Below, piece by piece: positions 8,735-17,234 of a stretch of DNA of 64,000 nt. Origin of the DNA: Lewinellaceae bacterium (GTDB lineage: Bacteria > Bacteroidota > Bacteroidia > Chitinophagales > Saprospiraceae); contig JACJYA010000010.1 of NCBI GenBank assembly GCA_020636315.1, positions 186,001 through 250,000 of the forward strand, given 5' to 3'. A program made the translations under genes and the position numbers. The notes beneath the pieces were generated by a model. It was not told the origin of the DNA. It saw only the letters and a list, made by a program, of their open reading frames with translations, and did no database searches. How positions within the stretch are numbered: position 1 is the first letter of the stretch; every line of letters begins with the position of its first letter.

Positions 8735-9844
8735 ATGAAATTCCTAACCGAATATCGAGACCCGGAACTGGCTGAAAAGTATTTTCAGGAAATAAAAAAA
8801 ACCGTCACCCGCCCCTGGACGATCATGGAAGTCTGCGGAGGGCAGACCCACAGCCTGGTCAAGAACGGCATCCTGAATATGCTGCCTGAGGAGGTTCGGA
8901 TGGTCCACGGCCCGGGTTGCCCCGTCTGCGTAACGCCACTGAACCTGATCGATAAGGCCATTTTCCTTGCAGAGGAAAAAGGAGTTATTCTGTGTTCGTT
9001 CGGAGATATGTTGCGCGTCCCCGGGTCAAAAAAAAGCCTGCTGGCCGCCAAAGCCGACGGGGCGGATATTCGCATCCTATACTCTCCGCTGGAAGCGGTA
9101 AAGATTGCCCGGCAAAATCCGGACAGAGAAGTAGTATTCTTCGCCGTGGGTTTTGAGACGACCGCTCCGGCCAATGCCCTTTCGGTCACCCACGCCCACC
9201 GGCTGGGCCTGAAAAACTATTCCATTCTCGCTTCTCACGTGCTGGTGCCGCCGGCCATTGAAGCAGTGATGGAGGACGAAGAAAGCCAGATCCAGGCCTT
9301 TCTGGCTGCCGGCCACGTCTGCACCATTATGGGCACTGAGGAGTACTATCCGCTGGTTGAACGCTTCAGTATCCCTATTGTCGTCACAGGTTTTGAACCG
9401 ATTGACCTGCTGCAGGGCATTCTCATGGCTATCCGGCAGCTGGAAAATGGAGAAGCCCGGGTGGAAAACCAGTATGCCCGCATGGTGCGGGAGGAAGGCA
9501 ACCTCAAGGCCAAGGAAGCCATCTTCGAGGTGTTCGAGGTAACAGACCGGCTATGGCGCGGCATGGATGTGATACCCATGAGCGGCTATGAAGTCCGTGA
9601 AAAATATGCAGCTTTCGACGCCAAGAGGAAGTTTAACGTCGATATTGCCGAGGCGCCTGAAAATGCCGAATGCATTGCCGGATCGATCATGAAAGGCATA
9701 AAAAAGCCCTTCGACTGCCCTAATTTCGGAACCAAATGCAAGCCGGAAAACCCGCTGGGCGCCCCAATGGTAAGCTCAGAAGGTTCCTGCGCTGCTTATT
9801 ATCATTTCTCGGGTATAGTCAATGAATCGCAGGCCATAGAATAA
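8735..9844 (+). CDS. hypD: HypD, [NiFe]-hydrogenase maturation protein
   Basis: 369 residues from the ATG at 8735. HypD is the Fe-S scaffold on which the Fe(CN)2CO centre of [NiFe] hydrogenases is assembled together with HypC, HypE and HypF. Visible motifs: EVCGGQTH (Cys34), HGPGCPVCV (Cys62, Cys65), CSFGDMLRVPG, FAVGFETT, and the C-terminal cluster FDCPNFGTKC (Cys328, Cys335) followed by GAPMVSSEGSCAAYY (Cys352). Many HypD proteins that I recall have Cys where Pro344 sits here. The length fits the family. No hypA, B, C, E or F and no hydrogenase subunit is nearby; the neighbours are a T9SS protein and a ThuA protein. It is either the product of a scattered hyp set or an orphan. Confidence 0.93.
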   Translation: MKFLTEYRDPELAEKYFQEIKKTVTRPWTIMEVCGGQTHSLVKNGILNMLPEEVRMVHGPGCPVCVTPLNLIDKAIFLAEEKGVILCSFGDMLRVPGSKKSLLAAKADGADIRILYSPLEAVKIARQNPDREVVFFAVGFETTAPANALSVTHAHRLGLKNYSILASHVLVPPAIEAVMEDEESQIQAFLAAGHVCTIMGTEEYYPLVERFSIPIVVTGFEPIDLLQGILMAIRQLENGEARVENQYARMVREEGNLKAKEAIFEVFEVTDRLWRGMDVIPMSGYEVREKYAAFDAKRKFNVDIAEAPENAECIAGSIMKGIKKPFDCPNFGTKCKPENPLGAPMVSSEGSCAAYYHFSGIVNESQAIE

Positions 9845-9866
9845 TCACGCCGCCTTATCGATCACA

Positions 9867-10706
9867 TCACCGCCCTGGCCCATATACCGGGCTCATCCAT
9901 TCCTCTTTGGGCAGATATTTGCTCCCGCTGGCCCACCTTACGCCACGGGCCAGCATAGCCCATACCTCGGGCACCTCAAAAGTGTCTGGAGAATGGCCAA
10001 TGGACAGATAGAACACTCTGCCCAGGCCGTAGTATTTTTTCCAAACCACCGGTATCACGGCGCGGTCGATCCAATCGTTTTGTCCACCGGTGAAAGTAGT
10101 TGTGGCCAGCACCTTAACATTAGGGTCAACATGCATGTAGTACTGCTCCGTGTGGATATCAAAATCTTCAATGCCTTTCGTGACGGGGTCGTCCCCATTT
10201 ACGATATTAACGCTGTAATCGATCTCGCCTCCGGGATGAGCCACCCACTGCCCGCCGACCATGTACTGGTATTCGGTATTGTCCCGAAAAGAATCGCCCA
10301 GGCCACCATGGCAACCGGCGATCCCTGCCCCGTTCCTGACGGCTTTCAAAAGGCCGGCTTCCTGTTCTTTGGTGATCTTTCCCATCGTCCAGTACTGAAC
10401 AATAAGGTCAACTTCCGCCATTAAGGCCTCATCGGTGTAAATACCGAGAGAATCTGAGATGGTGAGGATCGCCCCTTCCTTTTCCAGCCAGGCTTCCATT
10501 CTTTTGGCGAAAGCATCCGGTTTGTGTCCATCCCAGCCACCATAAACGATCAATACTTTCTTATTTTTCAGAGAAGGCAGTTCCGGAGAGACAGTAGCCG
10601 TAACGACTTTCATCTGTTGGGCAGCGGCCTTATTCACAACCGGGCCAAAAGCCAATATTAACATTAAAGCCAATAACTTAAAGAAGTTGAGTTTTAAAAC
10701 AGCCAT
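9867..10706 (-). CDS. ThuA-like domain protein, secreted
   Basis: 279 residues with an N-terminal signal-like helix (LLALMLILAFGPVVNKAAAQ). The body is a ThuA/class I glutamine amidotransferase-like fold: KVLIVYGGWDGHKPDAF, the nucleophile-elbow region GIAGCHGG, HTEQYYMHVDP, VVWKKYYGLGRVFYLSIGH and the terminal RGVRWA. ThuA proteins are linked to trehalose and other sugar metabolism, and some oxidise or cleave modified glycosides; the substrate cannot be told here. It converges with hypD, ending 22 bases from its stop, and diverges from the sensor kinase at 10935. Confidence 0.85.
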   Translation of the reverse strand: MAVLKLNFFKLLALMLILAFGPVVNKAAAQQMKVVTATVSPELPSLKNKKVLIVYGGWDGHKPDAFAKRMEAWLEKEGAILTISDSLGIYTDEALMAEVDLIVQYWTMGKITKEQEAGLLKAVRNGAGIAGCHGGLGDSFRDNTEYQYMVGGQWVAHPGGEIDYSVNIVNGDDPVTKGIEDFDIHTEQYYMHVDPNVKVLATTTFTGGQNDWIDRAVIPVVWKKYYGLGRVFYLSIGHSPDTFEVPEVWAMLARGVRWASGSKYLPKEEWMSPVYGPGR

Positions 10707-10934
10707 CTTTTTGAATTTTCACGAACAGGGCCTGAAGAATATTTTCAGTTCTGCCAGCTAAATTGGAAAGAAATTGTAAAAAAACCAACCTAATCCTAAG
10801 GATAGCCCCTTAAGCGAAAAAATTATCCCCGGCAATTCCTAAATTTACTCATTGGTTCGCGCCAAACCGGATATGCTGTTGGCTACGGATATTCCTACAG
10901 GCCTTCAAACAAACACTGAAACCTATTATCGTCC

Positions 10935-13900
10935 ATGTCGCCGGTAAAACATTTTTATAAAAGGTGTTTTTTCATAATTTCTCTCCTTGCCATAAGTTCA
11001 GCCAGGGCCCAAAGTCCATTTCAATATGACTTTGACCGCCCGTCCATGCTGATCCAGGCGGAAGACGGCCTGCCAAATCACTATTTCCGTGGCCTGGCCA
11101 TTGACGCCAAAGGTTTTCTCTGGATCGGGAGTTATGACGGGCTGGCCCGCTTTGACGGCACCCGGATCAGAACCTTTTTCCATGACCCGGAAGATTCAAC
11201 GAGCCTGGCCTTCAACGCAATCAACTGCCTGGAAGCCAACCCTCAGGATGGCAGTGTCTGGGTCGGGACCTATGGCGGGCTTAGTGTATTCAACCCTGTT
11301 TCCGGCAACTTCCACTCCTTTTTTCACAACAGCTCTGATTCAACCTCCATTCGCAGTAATTTCATCGAATGGGCATATATTGACCGGCAGGGTGACGCCT
11401 GGGTTTCTTCCGGGTCAGAAGTACTTACCCGTTTTGAACCGGTTACCCACTCCTTTTTACATTATCATCCCAAATCAGCTGAACCGGGAAGCACAGGAGA
11501 GGAGCCGGCGCAAAAGGAAAGGATACTGGCCCTTGCCCAGGGAGCAAAAAATGACTCCCTGCTTTGGGCAAGCACCAATTTTCGCTTCTTTAACTTTAAC
11601 AAATACACGGGAAAGTTCAGTTATCCGCCGGCCAGTATTAAAGAGGCCAGCCAGATATTTCCCCATCCAGACGGTAAACTATATATCGTAAGCCGGGAGG
11701 GGAAAATCCTGGTTTACGATCCAGGAACGAACCAGATACTCCGATCCGTTCAACTGAAGGGTGGCTGGGCCGCCCACCGTATTTTCCCCGGGGCCGCCGA
11801 AGCGCTCTGGTTGAGTTGTAACCATGGAATAGCCCTGCTGAATACCCGGACTTTTATCCTTTCCTACCCCTGGGAAAATGATGCCCGGAACCAGAAAAAA
11901 TACGAAATCGACCTGGCCGGCCGGGAGGGCAGGTTCTGGTCGGCAAGCCCGGCTGGCATACAGGTTTTCGACCCGGCAACAACCCAGTTCAGAAATTATT
12001 TTCTGAAGACTTCGGGAGAAGTTCGGCCATACATCACCCAAAAGATCGTGGAAAATCCGGCAGGGGATCACCTTTACATCAGTATAGGCGATATGAAAGG
12101 CATCTTCAGGTTCGGCCTCAGGAACCGCCAATGGGAACTTATTCCCATGCCTGAAGGCTTTCCCTATCCAACTTTTTATGGAAAGGACATGGCCTTTCTT
12201 GAGGATGGCCGGCTGCTTATTCTGGAAGACGTAGGCCTTTTCACCCTTTCGCCATCTGGCAAATCCATTGTTTCTCACCCGCTTTCTTCTCATTTGCCGG
12301 AAGAAAATACGTGGCTGAATTTTCTTATCGATAAACAAGGTTTTCTCTGGCTGGGAGGAAGTTCAACCGGCGTTTCCAGGATGAATATTTCTACGGGTAA
12401 TGTGGAATCCCTGGACAACCTGTTCCCGGGATGTAACCAACGGCGATTCCGTTATGGTTTCTGTGAAGACAGCCGCCACAATATCTGGATATCCAACTGC
12501 TCCGGTTTCGGGGTGTATTCCTATGAAAGAGATACTTTTTACCTCTTTCCCTTTGATGAAGGCGGCAGCAATGCCAATACCCTCAGAAGGGTAAAAGATT
12601 TTGCCGAAGGCCCCAATGGACAGTTGTGGGCCAGTAATGAACTCGATGGAGAACTGGGGCGCATCAACATCGGGCAGCCGGAAAAAGGCTTGTACGAAAA
12701 ATTTTCGGTGGCGGAAAAAACCCGGGAAGGAGCCATCCCTGTCACTAAAGGAACGGCACCGGAAATTGCCGCCCTCACCAAACTGGCTATTGGCCCGGAG
12801 GGCAACCTGTGGGGACTGAGCCCGGAAGGGCTCGCCAAACTCGACCCGGGCCTGAGCAGCCTGGAGTTGTACAATGATCAGGATGGACTGCAATGGCTGG
12901 ATCAGGAGCTAAAAGTGGTTACTGCCAATCAACTGGAAAGGCTATCTACCGGCGAACTGGTGGTTGGCTTTCGAAAAGGGTTGAGCATTTTTGACCCAAG
13001 GGAACTGCAGAAAAGCCGGGAAATGCCGGTTCCCTACCTCACTTCCTTTAAAGTTTATAATAATGAATGGGCGGCAGATTCCAGCCTGGCCTACACCCAG
13101 CTCATCAGGTTGAGCCATGAGCAGAATTACATTTCTTTTGAATTTTCTTCAATTGGATATACCCATCCGGAGAAATTTCAGTATCAATACAAGCTGGACG
13201 GAGTGGATCAGGACTGGGTCAAGGCAGGGCAACGCAACTATGCCGCCTATACCAATGTGCCGGGCGGAGCATACACCTTCCTGGTCAAAGTTGCCAACAG
13301 CGACGGCCTGTGGAATGAAGAGCCGGCAAAGATCAGGCTGGCAATTGCCATCCCCTGGTGGCAACACCCCTGGGCCCGGGGAGGAGGGATCCTCTTGCTT
13401 TTCACCGGTGCATATTTTTTCTATCGCTACCGGCTGGGGCAGGTCAGAAAGTCAGAACGCCTGAAAGCCGAGCTCGATAAAAAAGTGGCCAACCTGGAAC
13501 TTACGGCCCTTCGGGCACAGATGAATCCTCATTTCTTGTTCAATTGCCTCAATTCAATCGACCATTACATCATAAAAAATGAGACCAGAAAAGCTTCCGA
13601 ATACCTCAACAGTTTTTCCCGCCTCATCCGCCTCATCCTTCAGAATTCGAGGTCCAATTACGTAAACCTGAAAGATGAACTGGAAACGCTGAACCTTTAC
13701 ATGGAGATGGAAAGCCTGCGCTTCAGCCACCGCTTTGAATACAAAATAACCGTTGATCCGGAAATTACCCCGCGCGAGATCGAGATCCCTCCGATGCTCA
13801 TCCAGCCCTTCGTAGAAAATGCCATCTGGCATGGCCTGATGCACAAAACCGGCAAAGGACAGGTGCATGTGCACCTGTCCAAATCAGATGGGTTCCTGAG

Positions 13901-14120
13901 GTGCAGTATCCAGGATGACGGGATCGGCCGCCACAAGGCAGCAGAACTGAAACAAAGATCCCGGACAGGGAAAAAATCGATGGGTATGAACATTACCAGG
14001 GACCGGATCGATACCATTAACAAAATTTACGAAACCAATACCCGGGCAGAAATCATAGACCTGAAAGATGAGAATGGCGAAGGCACTGGAACCCGGGTGG
14101 AGTTGACTATTCCACTTTGA
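10935..14120 (+). CDS. LytS-type sensor histidine kinase with two-component propeller
   Basis: 1061 residues. A signal peptide (FIISLLAISSARAQ) leads into a long periplasmic sensor of two-component propeller repeats (for example GLAIDAKGFLWIGSYDGLARF) covering ~30-720, then a Y_Y_Y domain (~735-800: YQYKLDGVDQDWVKAG, TNVPGGAYTFLVK). One membrane helix lies at ~808-830. The cytoplasmic part is a His_kinase (PF06580) domain with NPHFLFN (His866), PFVENAIWHG (~960) and the ATP lid DDGIG (~994). This is the half of a two-component system that senses an extracellular signal. No LytTR response regulator is adjacent, so it is an orphan in this window. Unlike the SusR-type hybrid sensors it has no receiver or AraC domain. 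Confidence 0.93.
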   Translation: MSPVKHFYKRCFFIISLLAISSARAQSPFQYDFDRPSMLIQAEDGLPNHYFRGLAIDAKGFLWIGSYDGLARFDGTRIRTFFHDPEDSTSLAFNAINCLEANPQDGSVWVGTYGGLSVFNPVSGNFHSFFHNSSDSTSIRSNFIEWAYIDRQGDAWVSSGSEVLTRFEPVTHSFLHYHPKSAEPGSTGEEPAQKERILALAQGAKNDSLLWASTNFRFFNFNKYTGKFSYPPASIKEASQIFPHPDGKLYIVSREGKILVYDPGTNQILRSVQLKGGWAAHRIFPGAAEALWLSCNHGIALLNTRTFILSYPWENDARNQKKYEIDLAGREGRFWSASPAGIQVFDPATTQFRNYFLKTSGEVRPYITQKIVENPAGDHLYISIGDMKGIFRFGLRNRQWELIPMPEGFPYPTFYGKDMAFLEDGRLLILEDVGLFTLSPSGKSIVSHPLSSHLPEENTWLNFLIDKQGFLWLGGSSTGVSRMNISTGNVESLDNLFPGCNQRRFRYGFCEDSRHNIWISNCSGFGVYSYERDTFYLFPFDEGGSNANTLRRVKDFAEGPNGQLWASNELDGELGRINIGQPEKGLYEKFSVAEKTREGAIPVTKGTAPEIAALTKLAIGPEGNLWGLSPEGLAKLDPGLSSLELYNDQDGLQWLDQELKVVTANQLERLSTGELVVGFRKGLSIFDPRELQKSREMPVPYLTSFKVYNNEWAADSSLAYTQLIRLSHEQNYISFEFSSIGYTHPEKFQYQYKLDGVDQDWVKAGQRNYAAYTNVPGGAYTFLVKVANSDGLWNEEPAKIRLAIAIPWWQHPWARGGGILLLFTGAYFFYRYRLGQVRKSERLKAELDKKVANLELTALRAQMNPHFLFNCLNSIDHYIIKNETRKASEYLNSFSRLIRLILQNSRSNYVNLKDELETLNLYMEMESLRFSHRFEYKITVDPEITPREIEIPPMLIQPFVENAIWHGLMHKTGKGQVHVHLSKSDGFLRCSIQDDGIGRHKAAELKQRSRTGKKSMGMNITRDRIDTINKIYETNTRAEIIDLKDENGEGTGTRVELTIPL

Positions 14121-14228
14121 CACCGCATACGGGAAACGGCCTGCTCTTATACTTTATGCCGGGTTTCTTTCTTCCCGAAAAAGGAAAGAAGTACCTTACC
14201 GTCCGTTAACGGCAAAACCCTATCAGGA

Positions 14229-15389
14229 ATGTTAAAACTTCAAAGATCAATGCAACCCTTCCGGATAATAACTTTTTTTACCCTGCTGGCCATAACCCTT
14301 ATTATGGCATGCAACCCTGAAAATGTGAATAGCACCATGACCATTCTGGCGGGAACAACTACTCAAGGTAAAAGTGAAGGCATTTACAAGCTGAGTTTTG
14401 ACCCGGCAACCGGAGCGCTTTCCAATGAAGGGTTGGCGGTAAAAACGCAAGAGCCTACTTTTTTGATCCCCTCCATGGATCCGGAAAGAGTTTATGCCGT
14501 CAATGAAACCGCATCGTTTCTGGGGAAGCCCGGAGGCGGCGTCAGTGCATTCCAATGGGATGAAGCACGGGAGAAACTCATCCTTCTGAACAGCAGGAAC
14601 ACCCTGGGAGCCCATCCCTGCAACCTGAGCAAAAACGGCAGGTATGTGAGTGTGGCCAATTATTCCGGAGGCAACATCGCCCTTTTTTCTCTCGACAAAG
14701 AGGGCAAGCTCGAGGACAATCCCCAGGTCCGCCAACACGAAGGCAGCGGCCCGGACAGCACCCGCCAGGAGGCCCCTCATGCGCACTGTGTAACCTGGAG
14801 GCCTGACAGCAAGTATTTGTATGCCGTTGACCTGGGCATTGATGAGATCATCGCCTACCCTTTTGACAAGGCAAGCGGGGCCCTGGGAGATGGGCAAACC
14901 GCCATCAAAGTAACAGGCGGCAACGGCCCCCGCATCCTCACCTTTCACCCTTCCCGAAAACAGGCTTTCCTGGTTAATGAACTGAGTTGTACGGTGCTCT
15001 CAATGTCTTATGAAGCAGGAAGCCCCGTTCTTTCCCCGATCCAGGAAGAAAGCACCCTGCCTGCTGATTTCAAAGGACAGAACACCTGCGCACACATTCA
15101 ACTCAGCCCGGACGGAAGGTTCCTCTACGTATCCAATCGCGGGCACGACAGCATTGCCGCCTTTTCCGTATCGGAAGATGGAAGGCTGAAGCAGGTAGCC
15201 ATAGTGTCCACCCAGGGCGCCCACCCCCGCTTTTTCACGCTGACGCCCAACGGCCAGCACCTTCTCGCCGCCAACCGGGATTCAGATTCCGTTGTGGTTT
15301 TTCGGATCAACCAGAAAACCGGGGTACCGGAACCCACCGGCATCCAGGCAGCAGTTTTCAGCCCAACCTGCCTGATGTTTGTTGACTAA
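14229..15389 (+). CDS. Lactonase-family seven-bladed propeller lipoprotein (6-phosphogluconolactonase-like)
   Basis: 386 residues. The N-terminus is a lipoprotein signal (FFTLLAITLIMACNP) with Cys28 as the lipidated residue; Met8 is an alternative start. The rest is a YbhE/Pgl-like propeller: GIYKLSFDPATGALS, AHPCNLSKNGRYVSVANYSGG, APHAHCVTWRPDSKYLYAVDLG, LSPDGRFLYVSNRGHDSIAAF, GAHPRFFTLTPNGQHLLAANRDSD. These proteins hydrolyse lactones, classically 6-phosphogluconolactone. An exported lipoprotein is unlikely to act on that cytosolic substrate, so the true substrate is unknown. The TAA stop is also the target sequence of the MITE-like element that follows directly. Confidence 0.88.
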   Translation: MLKLQRSMQPFRIITFFTLLAITLIMACNPENVNSTMTILAGTTTQGKSEGIYKLSFDPATGALSNEGLAVKTQEPTFLIPSMDPERVYAVNETASFLGKPGGGVSAFQWDEAREKLILLNSRNTLGAHPCNLSKNGRYVSVANYSGGNIALFSLDKEGKLEDNPQVRQHEGSGPDSTRQEAPHAHCVTWRPDSKYLYAVDLGIDEIIAYPFDKASGALGDGQTAIKVTGGNGPRILTFHPSRKQAFLVNELSCTVLSMSYEAGSPVLSPIQEESTLPADFKGQNTCAHIQLSPDGRFLYVSNRGHDSIAAFSVSEDGRLKQVAIVSTQGAHPRFFTLTPNGQHLLAANRDSDSVVVFRINQKTGVPEPTGIQAAVFSPTCLMFVD

Positions 15390-15551
15390 GAGCTTGTTTG
15401 GAGGCCACACTTTGGGCTAAAAAATGCCCCTTTTTTGCTGATATGGCGTTGCTTTTTTCGTCCGTACCCCCGGGTATGCACTTCAAAAAGCGCCTTGTCT
15501 CATCAAAAAATTGACACTTTTTATCTCCAAAAGCGGCCTCCAAACAAGCTC
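15390..15551. mobile_element. MITE-like element, 162 bp with perfect 17-bp terminal inverted repeats
   Basis: The ends are GAGCTTGTTTGGAGGCC (15390-15406) and its exact reverse complement (15535-15551). Both sides are flanked by TAA (15387-15389 and 15552-15554), a probable 3-bp target duplication; the left copy is the stop codon of the lactonase gene. The interior has no ORF. The ends and TAA target resemble IS5-family elements with short TNA duplications, from memory and not verified. Confidence 0.78.
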
Positions 15552-15737
15552 TAAGAGATGCTGTGTTAACACATTTAAGAAGCCTTAATGCATGGTTAAA
15601 CTGCCCCGCTTAAGATTAAAGTAACGAAGCCATAACACATCTTAACGATTCACTCCCCTTTCTTTGTGGTATGATTAGTCACAAAGCCTATACCCCGTTA
15701 TCGTTCCTGAGTTGATAGATCAGTGAAATAAAGATTC

Positions 15738-15861
15738 ACGCTACCGGACAGTTTGGGCCTTTTTGCGTAAATATGTAAAAGTGCATAAGTGTAAATGATT
15801 GGTGCCTTTTTCTTTCACACCCTTACACATTTACACAATCCAAAAAGTGTCCAGTAATGTG
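15738..15861. mobile_element. Second MITE-like element, 124 bp with 10-bp target duplication
   Basis: It is flanked by perfect 10-base direct repeats ATAAAGATTC (15728-15737 and 15862-15871). Inside them the ends are imperfect inverted repeats: TACCGGACAGTTTGGG on the left against TACTGGACACTTTTTGG on the reverse strand at the right. The interior is A+T-rich and has no ORF. It fills part of the 617-base gap between the lactonase and the outer-membrane barrel; apart from the two elements and a promoter I see nothing else in the gap. Confidence 0.65.
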
Positions 15862-15934
15862 ATAAAGATTCTGCTAAACCCTGGTAAAAAGCTGATGCTG
15901 AAAGTTTTAAGTTTTATTTAACGGACAAACCTTT

Positions 15935-15942
15935 TACTTTCG
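15935..15942 (+). promoter_or_regulatory. Candidate -7 promoter element TACTTTCG
   Basis: TACTTTCG fits the Bacteroidota -7 consensus TAnnTTTG with one mismatch and lies 65 bases before the start of the outer-membrane protein gene. A clear -33 TTTG is not visible; TTTTATTT lies upstream. Confidence 0.35.
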
Positions 15943-16006
15943 GCCTCCTGCCCCGTCTAAACCAACAAACGAACCATTTACCTTAAACCATAACAATCTA
16001 CCTACT

Positions 16007-16753
16007 ATGAAAACGATTATCAGCACCCTGTTTCTGGCTTTTTTCAGCCTGGCGGCCTTACAAGCCCAGTACAACAATTCATTCTTTATCGGCGCAAACG
16101 GAGGCGGGAATTTCTCCAAGTTCAAATTTACGGAAGACCTGGCGGAATTGTATCCCAATTCCAATCCCGTTTTCGGCCTGAACGGAGGCGTTACCGTTGG
16201 CTTTGAGATCCAGAATTTCACTCTCAGCAGCGGCATCCAGTACATCCAGAAGGGAGCCGAGTACCAGACCGCTAATTTTGAAGATGAAGTGGGCACCGGC
16301 TTCTTTACCGGGAAGGAAAAACTGCATTACCTTTCCATTCCTGTGCTGGTCGGTTACCGGGAATATATCGCGCCGCGCTTTGCCCTTTCGATAGCCATTG
16401 GCCCTTCATTCAATTTCGGGCTGGGCGGCAACCTCGATGAAACCACCGAATACTTTGGTACCGATGAAGTGAAAATGGATAATTATAAGATCCTGTTCGG
16501 CAATGGCCTCAATGAAGATTATCGCCCGGTGCAGCTGGGTTTCCAGGTGTCCCCGGGAGTGGTGGTTACACTGAACCAAAACAGCAAGATCACCTTCAAC
16601 GTGACCTGGGACAGCGGCATTTCCGACATGTTCAACCAGCGGTATAAAGATGCCAACGAATTCTTCGACATCAATAAAGGCGATCAGCTCACTCGTTCCA
16701 CCGTCTTCTCGGTAGGTTATGAGTACCATTTCAACTTCGCCGACCGGTATTAA
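16007..16753 (+). CDS. Outer membrane beta-barrel protein (PorT/OMP_b-brl_2 type)
   Basis: 248 residues with a signal peptide (MKTIISTLFLAFFSLAALQAQ). The mature part alternates amphipathic strands: FFIGANGGGNFSKF, GGVTVGFEIQNFTLSSGIQYIQKGAEY, LHYLSIPVLVGYREYI, FALSIAIGPSFNFGLGG, VFSVGYEYHFNF. It ends in an aromatic residue after an amphipathic strand, as barrels do. The LHYLSIPVL motif is typical of the PF13568-like porin family of Bacteroidota. Function unknown; probably a small eight- to ten-strand barrel. A promoter-like element lies 65 bases upstream. Confidence 0.85.
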   Translation: MKTIISTLFLAFFSLAALQAQYNNSFFIGANGGGNFSKFKFTEDLAELYPNSNPVFGLNGGVTVGFEIQNFTLSSGIQYIQKGAEYQTANFEDEVGTGFFTGKEKLHYLSIPVLVGYREYIAPRFALSIAIGPSFNFGLGGNLDETTEYFGTDEVKMDNYKILFGNGLNEDYRPVQLGFQVSPGVVVTLNQNSKITFNVTWDSGISDMFNQRYKDANEFFDINKGDQLTRSTVFSVGYEYHFNFADRY

Positions 16754-16831
16754 TTGATTTCTCCCGAAAACTGCCTGGAAAACCGACAGGCATACCGGGC
16801 AGTTTTCGCAGTTTCCCAAAAAAGACAAGTT

Positions 16832-17110
16832 ATGTTGATCTGTAGCAATTGTTTCACTGTCAATCCGGATGGGGCTGAACGCTGCCAGCACTGTAATATG
16901 AAAGGCAACTTTCGCCACCAGGATGACGAGGGAAGGGCCGGCGACCCGCAGGAACCGGAGTTCAGCACCGTCCGGTGCCGGAATTGCGGTAGCGAAACCC
17001 CGGCCGAGGCAGAAAAGTGCTATGAATGTCATTTCCCTCTTCCGGCTAAAGCATCCGGCAAAAAAACAGAACCGGATTTCCGCGCCTGGAGAAGCCTCAG
17101 AGTGGGATAG
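16832..17110 (+). CDS. Double zinc-ribbon protein
   Basis: 92 residues from the ATG at 16832. Two zinc ribbons are visible, each made of two CxxC knuckles: CSNC with CQHC (about residues 4-22) and CRNC with CYEC (about 51-68). They are joined by an acidic linker rich in Glu, Asp and Gly, and a short basic tail follows. Such proteins bind protein or nucleic acid partners; no enzyme domain is present. It lies 124 bases upstream of the single-helix/proton-channel pair in the same direction and may belong to that unit, although a repetitive stretch separates them. Confidence 0.7.
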   Translation: MLICSNCFTVNPDGAERCQHCNMKGNFRHQDDEGRAGDPQEPEFSTVRCRNCGSETPAEAEKCYECHFPLPAKASGKKTEPDFRAWRSLRVG

Positions 17111-17152
17111 CCGGAGCGGAGGTTGGGAACCGTTAGCACTGGGAACCATTAT

Positions 17153-17202
17153 AAACCCAGAAACCAAGTAACCCAAAAACCCAGTAACCCAGTAACCAAC
17201 CA
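17153..17202. repeat. Low-complexity AACCCAGAAACC-type tandem repeat
   Basis: Imperfect 7-9 base units of the form AACCCAG(A/T)AACC fill the gap between the zinc-ribbon and single-helix genes. A reverse-complement relative (GGTTTCTGGG units) lies at 49855-49893, so the repeat type recurs in this genome. Non-coding. Confidence 0.6.
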
Positions 17203-17234
17203 CCACATAATACTTCCAACAAAAAGCAACATCC

